A stretch of DNA of 64,000 nucleotides from Moniliophthora roreri (lineage: Eukaryota > Basidiomycota > Agaricomycetes > Agaricales > Marasmiaceae), in NCBI GenBank assembly GCA_001466705.2, contig LATX02000189.1:372001-436000 (forward strand), in the 5' to 3' direction. A program made the translations under genes and the position numbers. Within the stretch, counting starts at the first letter, position 1; every line of letters starts with the position of its first letter. Below are positions 52,577 through 62,959 of the stretch, piece by piece. The notes under the pieces were generated by a model. The model had not been told where the DNA came from and did no database searches. It saw nothing but the letters and a program-made list of their open reading frames with translations.

Positions 52577-54898
52577 CTACAGTGTTGTAGCTTCATTCTT
52601 CTCATAGTTAGAATAAGCCTGCTCAACCTTGCTCTCATCCTTCGCCTCGGACTTGGCATCGCCAGACTCCAGCCCCAACTCCTTCGCCTCCTCAATACAC
52701 TTCTCACAACCGCAAGCAAACCTCCATCCCCTTGCCAACTCCATCCTACGCCTACGACGAGCATCCTGTACGGATTCACCCTCGTGCATAGTGCAATCGA
52801 CGAAGGAGACGGTGAGTTCGTCACCCTTTTTGAGGTCCTTGTTGGCAATGAGCTGAAGCTCTGATGTGCCAGTGAAGGAAGGACGGGCGTTAGGGTCGCA
52901 AGAGTGTGATAGGTAAGAGGCGACGGTGTAGATAGCAGTTCCGATCTGACGCGAGGTTCCAACGGGTGTACGGGTTCTTTCTAGGTCTTCGGGACGAGCG
53001 TCTGTGGCGGGCTAGAGAAGCAGTTGAGCGTTGCTACACAACTGTAGGAAGAGATGAAACCGCACACCTTGTCATCACGTCCACCGTCATAAGAAACACC
53101 AAAGGCATTATAAGCCATTTTACCAAGTAAAACTGCATACCGCTCGTCCGTGACGAACGACTCTAATCCGGGTAAAACGCTCTTAAGAACCTCGGTAATC
53201 AACTCAACTTCTTCCTTGGGAGGCTGCAGCTCCAAAAACCGCAGTCTCTCCAAATGGTCTGCAAGAAGATAGTCCCCACCATCGGCGTCCACGAAATCAT
53301 TCTTGGCATTCTTTACAGGACTTGTACCAGGAATCAACTTGGAGGTCTCCAGTGCGACCTGCCGTGCAATAAACCGACCAACGAGAAGAGGACCTGCTTT
53401 GCCGGTCTTTTTGATGTAGTCAACGTATTGGGTCTGGACTTTGCGACGGGCTTCAAGTTGGTCGGGAGTGACTGGTTCCGTGGGTATCTCTTCGGGAAGG
53501 GGACGTTCGAGGGAGAATAACAGGGAATGGGACTGGGACTTGGCAGCAGAGTGGCAGTCCGTAGAACAGTAAACGGATGAGAGGGGGTCGCTGGGAACTT
53601 TGATCCCCTGGGATGGCTCGATGGCTCGCATGCAATGTGAGCAGTGAGTTCCAGCGGCCTGAATATCGAAGTCGAGCACACCGACGATGGGGTGTTCCTG
53701 TCAACGACAGGTATCAGCTTTCGGAAGTGGCCAGAAAACATCGGTGATCACCTTGTAGATAACCTCGCCTGCTTTTACGTCTTTGGATAACACGAGGACC
53801 TTTCTGAGTGTGCCATTGGATGGGTTCGGCCGAGTTCCGACTTCAACTCCAAGGGACTTGGGAGGGAAATGATCGTAATAGCCTGCACCGCCATTGACTC
53901 AGTGAATTGGCTTGGAGAATCTTACACGATGCTCACCTTCAACACGGTCTTTGACCTGGAAGAAAAAAAACGCGGACAAAAAAAAAAGAAGCAGTGTATT
54001 AGAAAATGTTCTGGACATGCTGTGCGAGAAAAGCAAAAGAAGGTGCGGGAGCCGTTCATATCCGTATCTCTGGTCTACGAGATTCGATTCATACAGGCAC
54101 AAGATAGCAGTCATTACAATGGGATGAATCACGAAGAAGCAGGAGTTTGGGTACCGGGATCAGTCACTTTATCCCATTCCTGCGAAGATGTTTCGGATGG
54201 AGGACCCCCTCGGACCGGGCTCGTTTCATCATCGAGATCGTCCGTAGAAGAATGTGGGGATGATGGTGAACTCACGTCCAAGTTGGTCAATTCAATGACA
54301 AGCTGCAAAATCATTTAGCAATGATAAGTGAATCGACATCCAATGGCACATACTTTGAAGATGGGCTCCGGCACGGTTTTTTGATAGATAACCATCAGCT
54401 CCACGGGAGAAGGATAGACCCTAAGGGCGCGGTAGAAAGACATGGCGGCAGGGAGGTGGAAGTCGGGGCCTTGCACAAAATTGAGTGAAAATCTAACGAA
54501 AGAGGAGGTGTATATACCTTGAAGAGACAATTGTTCACCAGCACCAACCTGAGACATGAAGTATGCCTCTTTTTGGTCGGGAGAGGCCGGGACAGGTTCC
54601 TTTTTGACTTGTTCGAGAGCCTGGCGAAGCTCTGCTTGTGAAACCGCGCTGGCTGCCGCCTCGGATGCCTGGGACGAAGCAATCGATTTGTCTACGCGTT
54701 TCTTTTGTTTGCCTACGGGGGTTGGNGGGGAAATGACGTTGGTTGTTAGAGAAAATTGCATGATGACGACTCACGGAGATTTTTCCTAAACTCTACGTTG
54801 TTCCGACGCTTATAGTCGAAATAGAGAGCATAGGCAACGAAGCCAGTAAGGAGGGTAACTCCAGCGATAGTGAGGACGCTGGTTGACCGTGAGGCCAT
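52577..54898 (-). CDS. TOM20 fused to a SET/MYND-like domain, 558 aa
   Basis: Eight exons: 54898-54775, 54712-54518, 54469-54354, 54302-54276, 53955-53937, 53882-53752, 53697-53068, 53011-52577; the total is divisible by three. Residues 1-154 are TOM20, the mitochondrial protein-import receptor: a membrane anchor (TIAGVTLLTGFVAYALYF), a charged linker, and the presequence-binding domain ending FKLVIELTNLD. The next exons give VKDRVEGYYDHFPPKSLGV and then a split SET domain with a Cys-rich insert (CSHC ... YCSTDC, MYND-like), the motif SHSCDPN (about 450), GDELTVSFVD and a post-SET CGCEKC. The joining intron (54275-53956) is 320 bases, about six times the usual length. If it is retained, translation ends at 54129 as a 202-residue TOM20 alone. 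Two separate genes would need a promoter inside that intron. Confidence 0.75.
54726..54726. other. Ambiguous base N
   Basis: A single N lies in intron 1 of the TOM20-SET gene, within a G-rich run (C-rich in gene sense). It does not affect coding. Confidence 0.9.
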
Positions 54899-55003
54899 GA
54901 TGGACGTCAAAAGAAGAGAAGGATGCTGATGTTTGGCTGACGCCTGGGCTGATGTCAGCTGCTCTCGTTTATTACCGACGACCGTGACTTCAACCTCTAC
55001 ATT
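54899..55003. promoter_or_regulatory. Compact divergent promoter, TOM20-SET and PP4R3
   Basis: Only 105 bases separate the two start codons, so both promoters and 5' UTRs must share them. No canonical TATA box is visible. Confidence 0.6.
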
Positions 55004-58000
55004 ATGGAAAATGAGGCTGTCGGTTCTCTCATTGTGATTCCATCCGACGACCAGCCTCAGTCCGACGCCGTTTCAGACAATGGAGAAGCAGAAAAGCAAA
55101 ACCAGCAAGGCCATTCGGACGACGACAACCGGCTTTCTCTCCCAAATTCGAGCAATATTGACGTCGACCTCAACAATTCCACGCAGGACAATACAGTAGC
55201 AGTTCTTGACGAGGAACACGAATATATTCAAGGTCACGATCCGAGCGAAACCAAGCGCGTCAAGGTGCATGTCCATGTTCATTTGTCCGGCCCATTTTCC
55301 GACCTTACCTCCTCGTGTACACACGCGACCTGTGTTCTGACTTCTTCCCTGTTTTCGTCATTCAGGTCTACGAACTTATAGGGTCCCGCTGGATAGACCA
55401 CGGCACGGCATTTTGCTATGGTCACTTTTCAAACGACGCAGCCGATGGCAGTTGCGAAGCGCTTCTCACCGCTCGGTCTGAAAGAGACTATGAACATGTC
55501 ATTCTCACGACCACGATACGATCCACAGATGTATATCAGCGCCAGCAAGGTTGGAATACTTCATGGATATTACGCGGCTGCTCGACTGACTTGACGTTCA
55601 CAGATACATTAATTGTATGGACAGAACCAGATGGAGTCGACTACGCACTGAGCTTTCAGGATAAAGAAGGATGTGCTGAAGTTTGGAATTTCATAGTTGA
55701 TGTTCAGCGACACATGAATGGCAATGGTGCGTTTCAGTCAGCTTCAGCACTTGCCCCTGCTCACCTGTTTGCCTGCAGATGACAACGGGTCAATTACCAT
55801 TGGGTCGTCTTCTCCGATAGTAGGGCCAGAACCCAGTTCCTCGAGCACTACAGCGAATATTATCCGAACCGGACATTTACCTGCTCCTAACATGGTCAAC
55901 ATTGGCGAGATTGAAAGGGCAATCAAAGGCCTCTCCAGAACCCAGCAAGTCAAGGAACGTTTGTGCGAGTACATTCAATCAGAGGTGTGTTATCTATTTC
56001 TATATCATCCCACCTCGGCCATCGTGTACAAATGTATTGTTGTACCGCGAAATACACCGTCGAGCTTGACTTTTTAGATAAGCTTCCATTCGTCATCACC
56101 ATCGTCATTCTCTGCGTTCCTGAAGAAGGACTGAGCTAATTTGGTATTTTGATGCGCTCATTGTTTGCAGGATTATCTGAAGGGCGTTATCGAAGTATTC
56201 CATACGGCCGAGGAAACGGAATCCCTGGACTGTCTGCATGCATTGTGCAGTCTCATACAGACAATATGTAAGCCTATTAAGTTCTCCGAAGTCTCGAGCC
56301 TCACAAGTTTGTTGCCATAGTGACCCTCAATGATCATAGTATGTACGAGCACATTCTAGAAGACGATCTTTTTTCAGACGTCGTTGGCATGCTTGAATGT
56401 TGGTGTTCACATTTATTTGCAAAGTTTGTGTACTTATCTGTTCCGGACAGACGATCCAGAATTTCCTCATCACAAGGCCAACTACCGCGATTTCCTCCAC
56501 CAATCTTCCCAGTATCACCAACCCATACCCATCACCGACCCCAGCATTCAACGTAAAATCCACCATACCTACCGACTTCAGTTTCTGAAGGATGTAGTTC
56601 TCGCGCGCGTACTGGACGACTCCACTTTCAACGTCCTTAACTCCTGCATCATCTTCAACCAGATCGATATAATATCCCATGTCCAGCAAGACCAGACGTT
56701 CCTGCGCGAGATTGTCCGGCTATACGTGGACGAGGATATGCTAGGGGGAGGAATAAAAAAGAATCAAGCTCAGGCTCAAGCGCAAGCACAAACTTTAGCG
56801 AAGGAACCTGTCACAATCTCCTTGAACGGGAATAATGAAACTTCATCCTCCGGCTCATCCTCAACCACACAAAACTCCCCGAAGCCTACGAACGGTGTGT
56901 TACCCAACGACAAGGCACCTTCCCCTTCCGATGCATCATTATCAACTTCAAGCGCCTCCACATCTAGTCATAAACCTGGCGCGTACGGCTACGCACCTCC
57001 AGAGGAACTCAGTGAAGCTGAGATTGCACATCGACGTGAAGTCATACTTCTCATCCATCATTTGTGTGTCATGGGTAAAAACGTCCAGCTACCCGCCCGT
57101 ATGGCACTCTTCCGGTCACTTGTCGATCGAGGGATCCTTTTCGCTGTTCAATGGGCTCTTTCGTTGTCTGAGAAAGACTCAGTTTCAAGGCCGATGATTT
57201 CTGCAGGAGGAGAGATCTTAGGTGCTCTACTTGATCATGATCTCAATGGTGTCAGAGGACATGTGTTGAAGCAGGTGGTTGCTATCGAGAAGGAACGGAC
57301 AGCAGGAAAGCGGGGTGCTGATAAGGCGGAGACGATTGTTAAGATGGTTTGTGGGGTCTTGACGAAGAGTACTGATTTGGCTGTGCAGAGTTTAGTTGGA
57401 GATGCATTGAAGGTATGGTTGGATGTACCATTGAACGGAGAAATTGGTCCTGGTGGAGGTGTGGAGGCGGTAAGTGATATCCTTTTCCGTTCGACATATA
57501 TGGTTTGTTTAATACGTTGTAGGGTATAACCCGCCTGAACGTGCGGAAGGACGATCCCGGAACGGAAAGGTTCATGGAGTATTTTTATAAAGATTGCGTG
57601 GAGACACTATTTTCCCCACTACATAAACTTCCGAAATGGAAGGACCACATCGGTGTGTCACATTCCTACCATTGGCTGAAACAGAATGACTTCATCGGAA
57701 TCCATTGTAGAACCCACTCTGCAGCTAACTCGGGAGGAGACTAACCGCTATGTCCTTCTCTGCGAGTTGTTGTACAACTTCACCAATCAACACCAGTTCC
57801 GAAGTCATTTCTACATCCTGTCCACCGCTGTTGTTACGAAAATAGCGACGCTGTTCAAATCTAGAGACAAACATCTACGGCATGGTAAGCATCACCTTTC
57901 TTAACTAAGGGAATGTGCTTATTAGAGTTATTTAGCTGCGTTTCGCTTTTTTCGGCTCTTACTCAAGCAGAATAACCCAAATATGCATACTCAGGTCATG

Positions 58001-59143
58001 AAGTATGATATTTTGAAGCCCATATTGGACTTGACAATTCGGGAGTCGAGAAGGGATAATCTTCTCAGCTGCTCTTGTCAGGAATACTTTGAGCATATCC
58101 GCCGTGTAAGCACTTGCAACTTCACGTTTTCCGCATACTCATCTCTTGCACAGGAAAACATGAAGGATATGATTAAACATTGTATGACGAAGCACGAGGA
58201 GGAGATCAAAACTCTAGCTGAGTCTCCGCTTGGTGGGCAACGTTTCCAACTATTCATACGTAGATGGGAGATGAATAACGAACCGCCGCCGCCGCCTGAA
58301 GAGCTCAAGCAGGAGAAGTACATGACGTTTTTGTGCACCACGTGTGGGAAACTTAAAAAGTCTTCACATAGATTGGATGCTCGGCCATGGCCCACGCAAA
58401 ACAGAATCATCGAGGACGAGGACGAGGATTACTTCAACGCCGACGACGACGATGAAGACGACAATTTCATTCCGTCGATAAGTCAGCAGTGGTCGCGGGG
58501 TTCGGGAGCATCAAGTCCGACGCTTGGGATGTCATTCGGTCTCAAGCGAAAACGACGTATGGGTGTCGCTGGTCCCCTCAGCAACAAAAATGTCAGGCCA
58601 CAAAACCCTACACCTCCCCGATCGCCACAGCTAAGTTCACTCGTGGACTACGATGATGAGGACGATTCACCATCTAACGTAACCTCAGCTGGGGAGGAGG
58701 ATGCCGCTTCAAGTTCGTCATTGCCACCTAGTCCGAAGTTGACGCATAGGCAACTATCTCCGAATGCGAGCGGTCTACCGTCCAGCCGAGCTGAGGACGA
58801 CGAAGAAGATAACATGCTAGAAGCATTGATCAACAGGGGTAGGCCGCAGTCACCAGCCCCTGGTTTGATGGCTTCGATGAATAGTTTGGGGCCTATGCGA
58901 CTGGGTGAGAAGCGGAGAAGGAGTGATGAGGATGAGGATGAAGAGCTACTGGAGCGCTTGTCAAAGTCCAAAAAGCCTGATCTGGGCAAGCAGAAGGAGA
59001 ATGCCAGCGCGGATAATGCTCAAAGTAAAACCACTGATGAGCCGCCCCAGAAGAAGTTCAAGCTCAAGATAGGGACCACGAAGTCTCTGGAACCTTTACC
59101 TGGATCTTCAGGGCCTGGCGCTAAAGATGGGGATACCGGGTGA
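55004..59143 (+). CDS. PSY2: Protein phosphatase 4 regulatory subunit 3 (PP4R3/SMEK/Psy2), 1143 aa
   Basis: Eleven exons: 55004-55264, 55366-55549, 55604-55726, 55779-55984, 56171-56267, 56321-56398, 56451-57469, 57523-57652, 57711-57884, 57936-58105, 58154-59143. After an acidic 85-residue start comes an EVH1/PH-like domain (VKVYELIGSRWIDHGTAFC). The SMK-1 armadillo-type region follows with the hallmark MLEYDDPEFPHHKANYRDFL across the 56398/56451 splice and SHFYILSTAVVTKIATLF further on. An inserted Gln/Ala repeat and Ser/Thr-rich linker sit near residues 420-490. The last 300 residues are disordered and strongly acidic with Lys/Arg-rich nuclear-type clusters. PP4R3 directs the PP4 catalytic subunit to nuclear substrates in DNA-damage and checkpoint recovery. 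Confidence 0.93.
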
Positions 59144-59891
59144 TCACCTTCCTTGTAAGATAGCGCGTTCGTTTATTTCGATTCCATGGATTCTTTGTTC
59201 TACTTGTTGTTTTCGGTTGCTTTTCCTGCCTGCCTTACTCCTCATCACCGCTCATTATTGTATATGTTGCTCTACATCTTACATATACATGTTGTCGTTC
59301 GAATAGACCATTTTCACGCCCGGGAAACTTACAGACTGAGGCACCTGCTTACACTTCCCCAGGTAACAGCTTGAGCTTTGACGGATGCGCGAGGTGTATC
59401 GGCCGAAAACCTGGGTACAGTCGATTAGTATTACTCGGACTTTTCCGAGATCGCGTGATCTGCCCATTTTCAGCCCGCGAAGCGGGGGTGGGTTAGCGGT
59501 AGGTTAGGGGTTAGGTGGTTAGGGGTTAGGCAGTAGGGTCTGGGGATGGATATATGTATAAAAAGGCGAGGGATGGTACTTACAGGTGCGTAGAAATAGT
59601 GACATCATTAGCGTTCGGAGTTTTCCGAGTAATACTGATCGACTGTAGCCTCAACTCAAGATCTTCAATCCAGCGACCGCGTGATCAAACGCGTCAACAG
59701 CGCCAACGAAAAACGCGTCAAACTACGCGTCATACTCCCGCCTCGTCATTTGCTACGTCACCTGTTCTTCAGCCACTCCTGTACCGGATTTAGACTCGAG
59801 AAATGGTATAAAGAGCTGAACGAAAGAGCTGAAGAGTATCGAACTAACAGCTCAACTTGCAACTTTCTTACAAACTCTTACAACCTTCATC
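59144..59891. promoter_or_regulatory. hsp9/12 upstream region with inverted repeat and TTAGGG-like DNA
   Basis: A TATA box, TATAAAG, lies at 59807-59813, 79 bases before the ATG. Further up are a degenerate GGTTAGGGG tract (59490-59535), which includes two AGGGG stress-element cores, and a 24-base inverted repeat (59416-59439 and 59624-59647). The palindrome CCCGC-GAA-GCGGG occurs near 59476. Confidence 0.5.
59416..59647. repeat. 24-base inverted repeat spanning 232 bases
   Basis: Arm 59416-59439 and arm 59624-59647 are reverse complements at 23 of 24 positions. Each arm abuts a small palindrome of type TCGGA-nTTT-TCCGA. The pair may be the ends of a MITE or paired binding sites. No target duplication was seen. 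Confidence 0.55.
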
Positions 59892-60318
59892 ATGTCTGAC
59901 ACTGGTCGTCAATCTTTCACCGACAAGGCTGGGGCTGCGTTGAAGGTCAGTTGCTATTACTGTCCATTCTTCACCGTCGTCTGAATGGCTCTTCTCCTCA
60001 GCCCGATTCTCAGAAGTCCACCACTGAGCACTTCGGCGACAAGCTCAAGGGCAACACTGACTCTGCTGCTTCCACCCTCCAGCCCCAGGTGAGTACAAAG
60101 TTGGTGTGCCGAGATGATCGAAACACTAACAATCCTTGTAGGGCGAGAAGTCCACTAGCCAGAAGGTCGGTGACACCTTCAGCAGCAACTCCAACAACAA
60201 CGATGTAAGTAGCGCTTTCTGCAACCTCTTGAAGTTGACATCGTATTTACTCTCGGTTCTTCAGGAATCGTTGATGGACAAAGCCAAGAACACTGTCGGT
60301 CTAGGTGACAAGCATTAA
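59892..60318 (+). CDS. Hsp9/Hsp12-family small stress protein, 85 aa
   Basis: Four exons (59892-59945, 60002-60088, 60142-60204, 60265-60318) give a small, very hydrophilic protein. The family pattern is clear: MSDTGRQSFTDKAGAALKPDSQKS, a central TEHFGDKLKGNTDSAASTLQPQ, and the tail SLMDKAKNTVGLGDKH. Hsp12/Hsp9 proteins are unfolded in solution, fold into amphipathic helices on membranes, and stabilise them under heat, osmotic and stationary-phase stress. A TATA box and AGGGG cores upstream fit stress-induced transcription. Three introns in such a short gene are typical of basidiomycetes. Confidence 0.92.
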
Positions 60319-61801
60319 ATCATGAACCCTTTGACGAATTGGAATACTACAAATGTATTACTCTGTACATTATTCATGAGTTGAATACACGGGAATTTGA
60401 CATGTCACTCTTTCTTCAATCACGGCTCGATTACTTACCAGATACCTGCGAAGATTTAAATTCTGCGTGAGTGGCAGATAAGACACGTCTTGCTTCACCA
60501 CTTCGTCTTCACTCAAGAATTTGACCCTTCCACTACTCCCTGATGTATGTGTACCTACCTTTGTAGTTATTCCAAATGGTCCTGATATCGGCTACTCATA
60601 TACCGGTTGGCCTGGGTCTCATTCAGGGTTCCTGTGGTGGGGTTGGGTCCTTTTAGACTACCAGCCACCTAGGCCAGCTTCCGGCACACACTGGTTATTT
60701 AGATTAAATCCTTGTTGATAATCCTTACCTAGGAAAATCTTCATCCCGGCCCTTTGTCTTCAGCTCCGACCACCATCAGACTCAGAGAACAGTAATAACG
60801 ACTCTAGGTCACGTGCTTTCCTATTCCCGTATAATTTTTTTTGACGGGTAGCCTGAAGACAAGTTGGACAATGGTGACGCAGCTGTCAAGAGCGTCAGCT
60901 CTCTGGGAGTTTTGTCATCAAGGTTGAATCCTTTTACTTGAAGCTACTTTTTTTTTCTTCTCGAAGACCGCGTGCTTAGGGAGTTAGAGGGGCCGCAGGG
61001 GAACGCCCCGCAAGAAGGTTAGGAGGGGGAACGCCCTGCGTCAGGGGTTAACCAGTTAGAGGTTAACCAGTTGTTAGGGTTTGAAAGCGCGAAGAATGTG
61101 TTTGAGGACTCAGAGAAGTTGCGGAGCAGGAGACGTGTTGGAACGCGTGGTGAAAAAGGCCAACTACCTCCCACCATTGGCATCATTCCGTCAGTCCTTC
61201 CGTCGTGGCCGCTGGCAATGTTTTCAGAAATCAGATCCGAAGGTAACTATGGCGATCAAGAGTCGTCCGGGACCCCAAGGGCTGCTCTTATAGCCGACTC
61301 CTAGTATGCTTATAGGTGCATTTCGTGGAATCTGTCAATCACTTTGGAGCTGATCCCCTACCTCGCCTACAACTGCGCTCCAACGTCCTACATACAGCAA
61401 CTTGATAATTGGAGAAAAGCTCACATGGAGGATTTCCTTGACGACGATGCTCCCATTTCTCGTTTATCGCTCCATCGCTTGCGGATTTCACCCTCTTTTT
61501 GGGAGCTGAAGTAACATCCAGCTCCAACGCTCAGCGCTCAGCTCCAGCTTGATCTTTCTATTCAACAGGGTCGCTATTCCTAGCACGAACTTTCTGTATA
61601 AAAGGAGAGTCATATGAGGTTAAACATCAACATTCGTTCGCATCCTTCCCTCTCTTTACCGGTCTGGTTTAACGCTGCGCGACAGATCCTATCCTCTCTT
61701 TACTAGAACTACTACTAGCGCGTCGAAAACCCCCCGAATTTTTCGTTCTGATACCAAACTTTCCTTGGATAAACCCTCGAATCAAATCTTGAATCTCAAA
61801 C
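60319..61801. other. Intergenic region with G-rich repeats; promoter of the next gene
   Basis: No gene was found. At about 60975-61080 lie two copies of a GGGGAACGCCC motif and GGTTAACCAGTT-type repeats with TTAGGG-like words. A strong TATA box (TATAAAAG, 61597-61604) precedes the next ORF by about 200 bases. Short open frames at 61071-61304 look spurious. Confidence 0.5.
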
Positions 61802-62804
61802 ATGCATTTTACAACTTTGTACACCCTTGTTATTGCTGCTCTTGCAAGCACATCCATCGCTGCGCCCTTGGTAAAATCTATTCTCAGCCTTGTTGAAGTG
61901 TCCATTGAAGGGTTTTCTTCTATGCCACAGCAACGCAGACAAGGCCTCGTCGGGGGATTGACCGACACTGTAACTGGAGTTGTTGACGGAGCCGTTGGCA
62001 CAGGTTCGTCACCATGTTCTCATTGGAAAACCCATCACTTATTCTGTTCCAATATAGTTGGAAATGTCGTTGATGGAGTCGTACCTCTAGGCGCAGGAGA
62101 CGGTGTTTCAGACACCGTTGGTGGTGTCGTTAAGGCTGTTGGCGATACCGTCGACGGCACTGTAGGCCTTCGTCGTCAACTTGAACAAGTTGACGGAGTC
62201 GTCGATGGTGTTGTGGGTACAGCTGAGAAAGCCGTTGACGGTGCTGCGGGAGCTGTGTCGAACGTCGCTGGAGGTATCTTGAAGGCACGGCAAGAACAGA
62301 CTGGGAACTCTACTACTGAAGGCAGCACTGAACAGAGCAGTGGTGGAATTCTTGGTGGGGTTCTTGGTAGCGGTGATGGAGAAGGAGCAGGGGTTGGTGG
62401 GGTCCTATCCGGAGTGACTGATACGGCCACAGGTGTTGTTGGAGGCAAGTACCTGTTTCTTCTCTTTGTTCTTAAACTCAATGTCGGTTTCAGGTGTCGT
62501 TGACACTGTAGGGCAAGTCGTTGATGACGCCACCGGCCTTGGCCTTGGAGAGGTGCTCTCGGGAGTTGTTGACACTGCTGGGAATGTAGTTGGAGGTTCG
62601 TTTCTTCCCTGATGTCCTCGTTTCGTTTCATTTCGCTGAAATTTCCCGCGTAGGTGTTGCTGACACTGCAGGAGGCGTTGTTGATTCAACTGGTTTGAAG
62701 AAGTAAGTCCGTCTTAGCCATCTATGTTCATTCATCTGACAACGAATGGAATTAGAATGCGCCGTATGCCCGCACCCCAAGATGACTCTGAATGCCAAGA
62801 GTAA
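61802..62804 (+). CDS. Secreted Gly/Val-rich repeat protein, 242 aa
   Basis: Six exons: 61802-61870, 61931-62003, 62058-62444, 62494-62595, 62654-62702, 62756-62804. The first exon is almost exactly a signal peptide ending in SIAAPL. A dibasic QRRQG follows, a possible Kex2-type processing site; KARQ and LRRQ recur later. The mature protein repeats blocks such as VVDTVGQVV, GVVDTAGNVVGG and GVADTAGGVVDST, alternating Val, Gly, Asp and Thr, with a Ser/Glu-rich linker in the middle. A single Cys lies four residues from the end (DDSECQE). One intron starts with GC (62445) instead of GT, and the model needs it to stay in frame. A possible cell-wall, surface or secreted structural protein; I know no matching family. 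Confidence 0.75.
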
Positions 62805-62959
62805 TCATAAATGTTATTTTGTCCCCTTTCATATGATACCATTTCGTCTTTTATGATGTGTAGTTTATACCACGAGCAACAATACTGCATTCTTTCACAG
62901 GTCTATGGATGTGTACACAGTAAGAAAATGGCAGGACATTCTAAAGGTATCAATGTTCG

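Noticed and set aside
54129..54314. TOM20 C-terminal tail as proof of a separate TOM20 gene
   Set aside because: A good GT donor and AG acceptor join it in frame to the SET exons, and no independent SET start is evident; kept as an alternative isoform.
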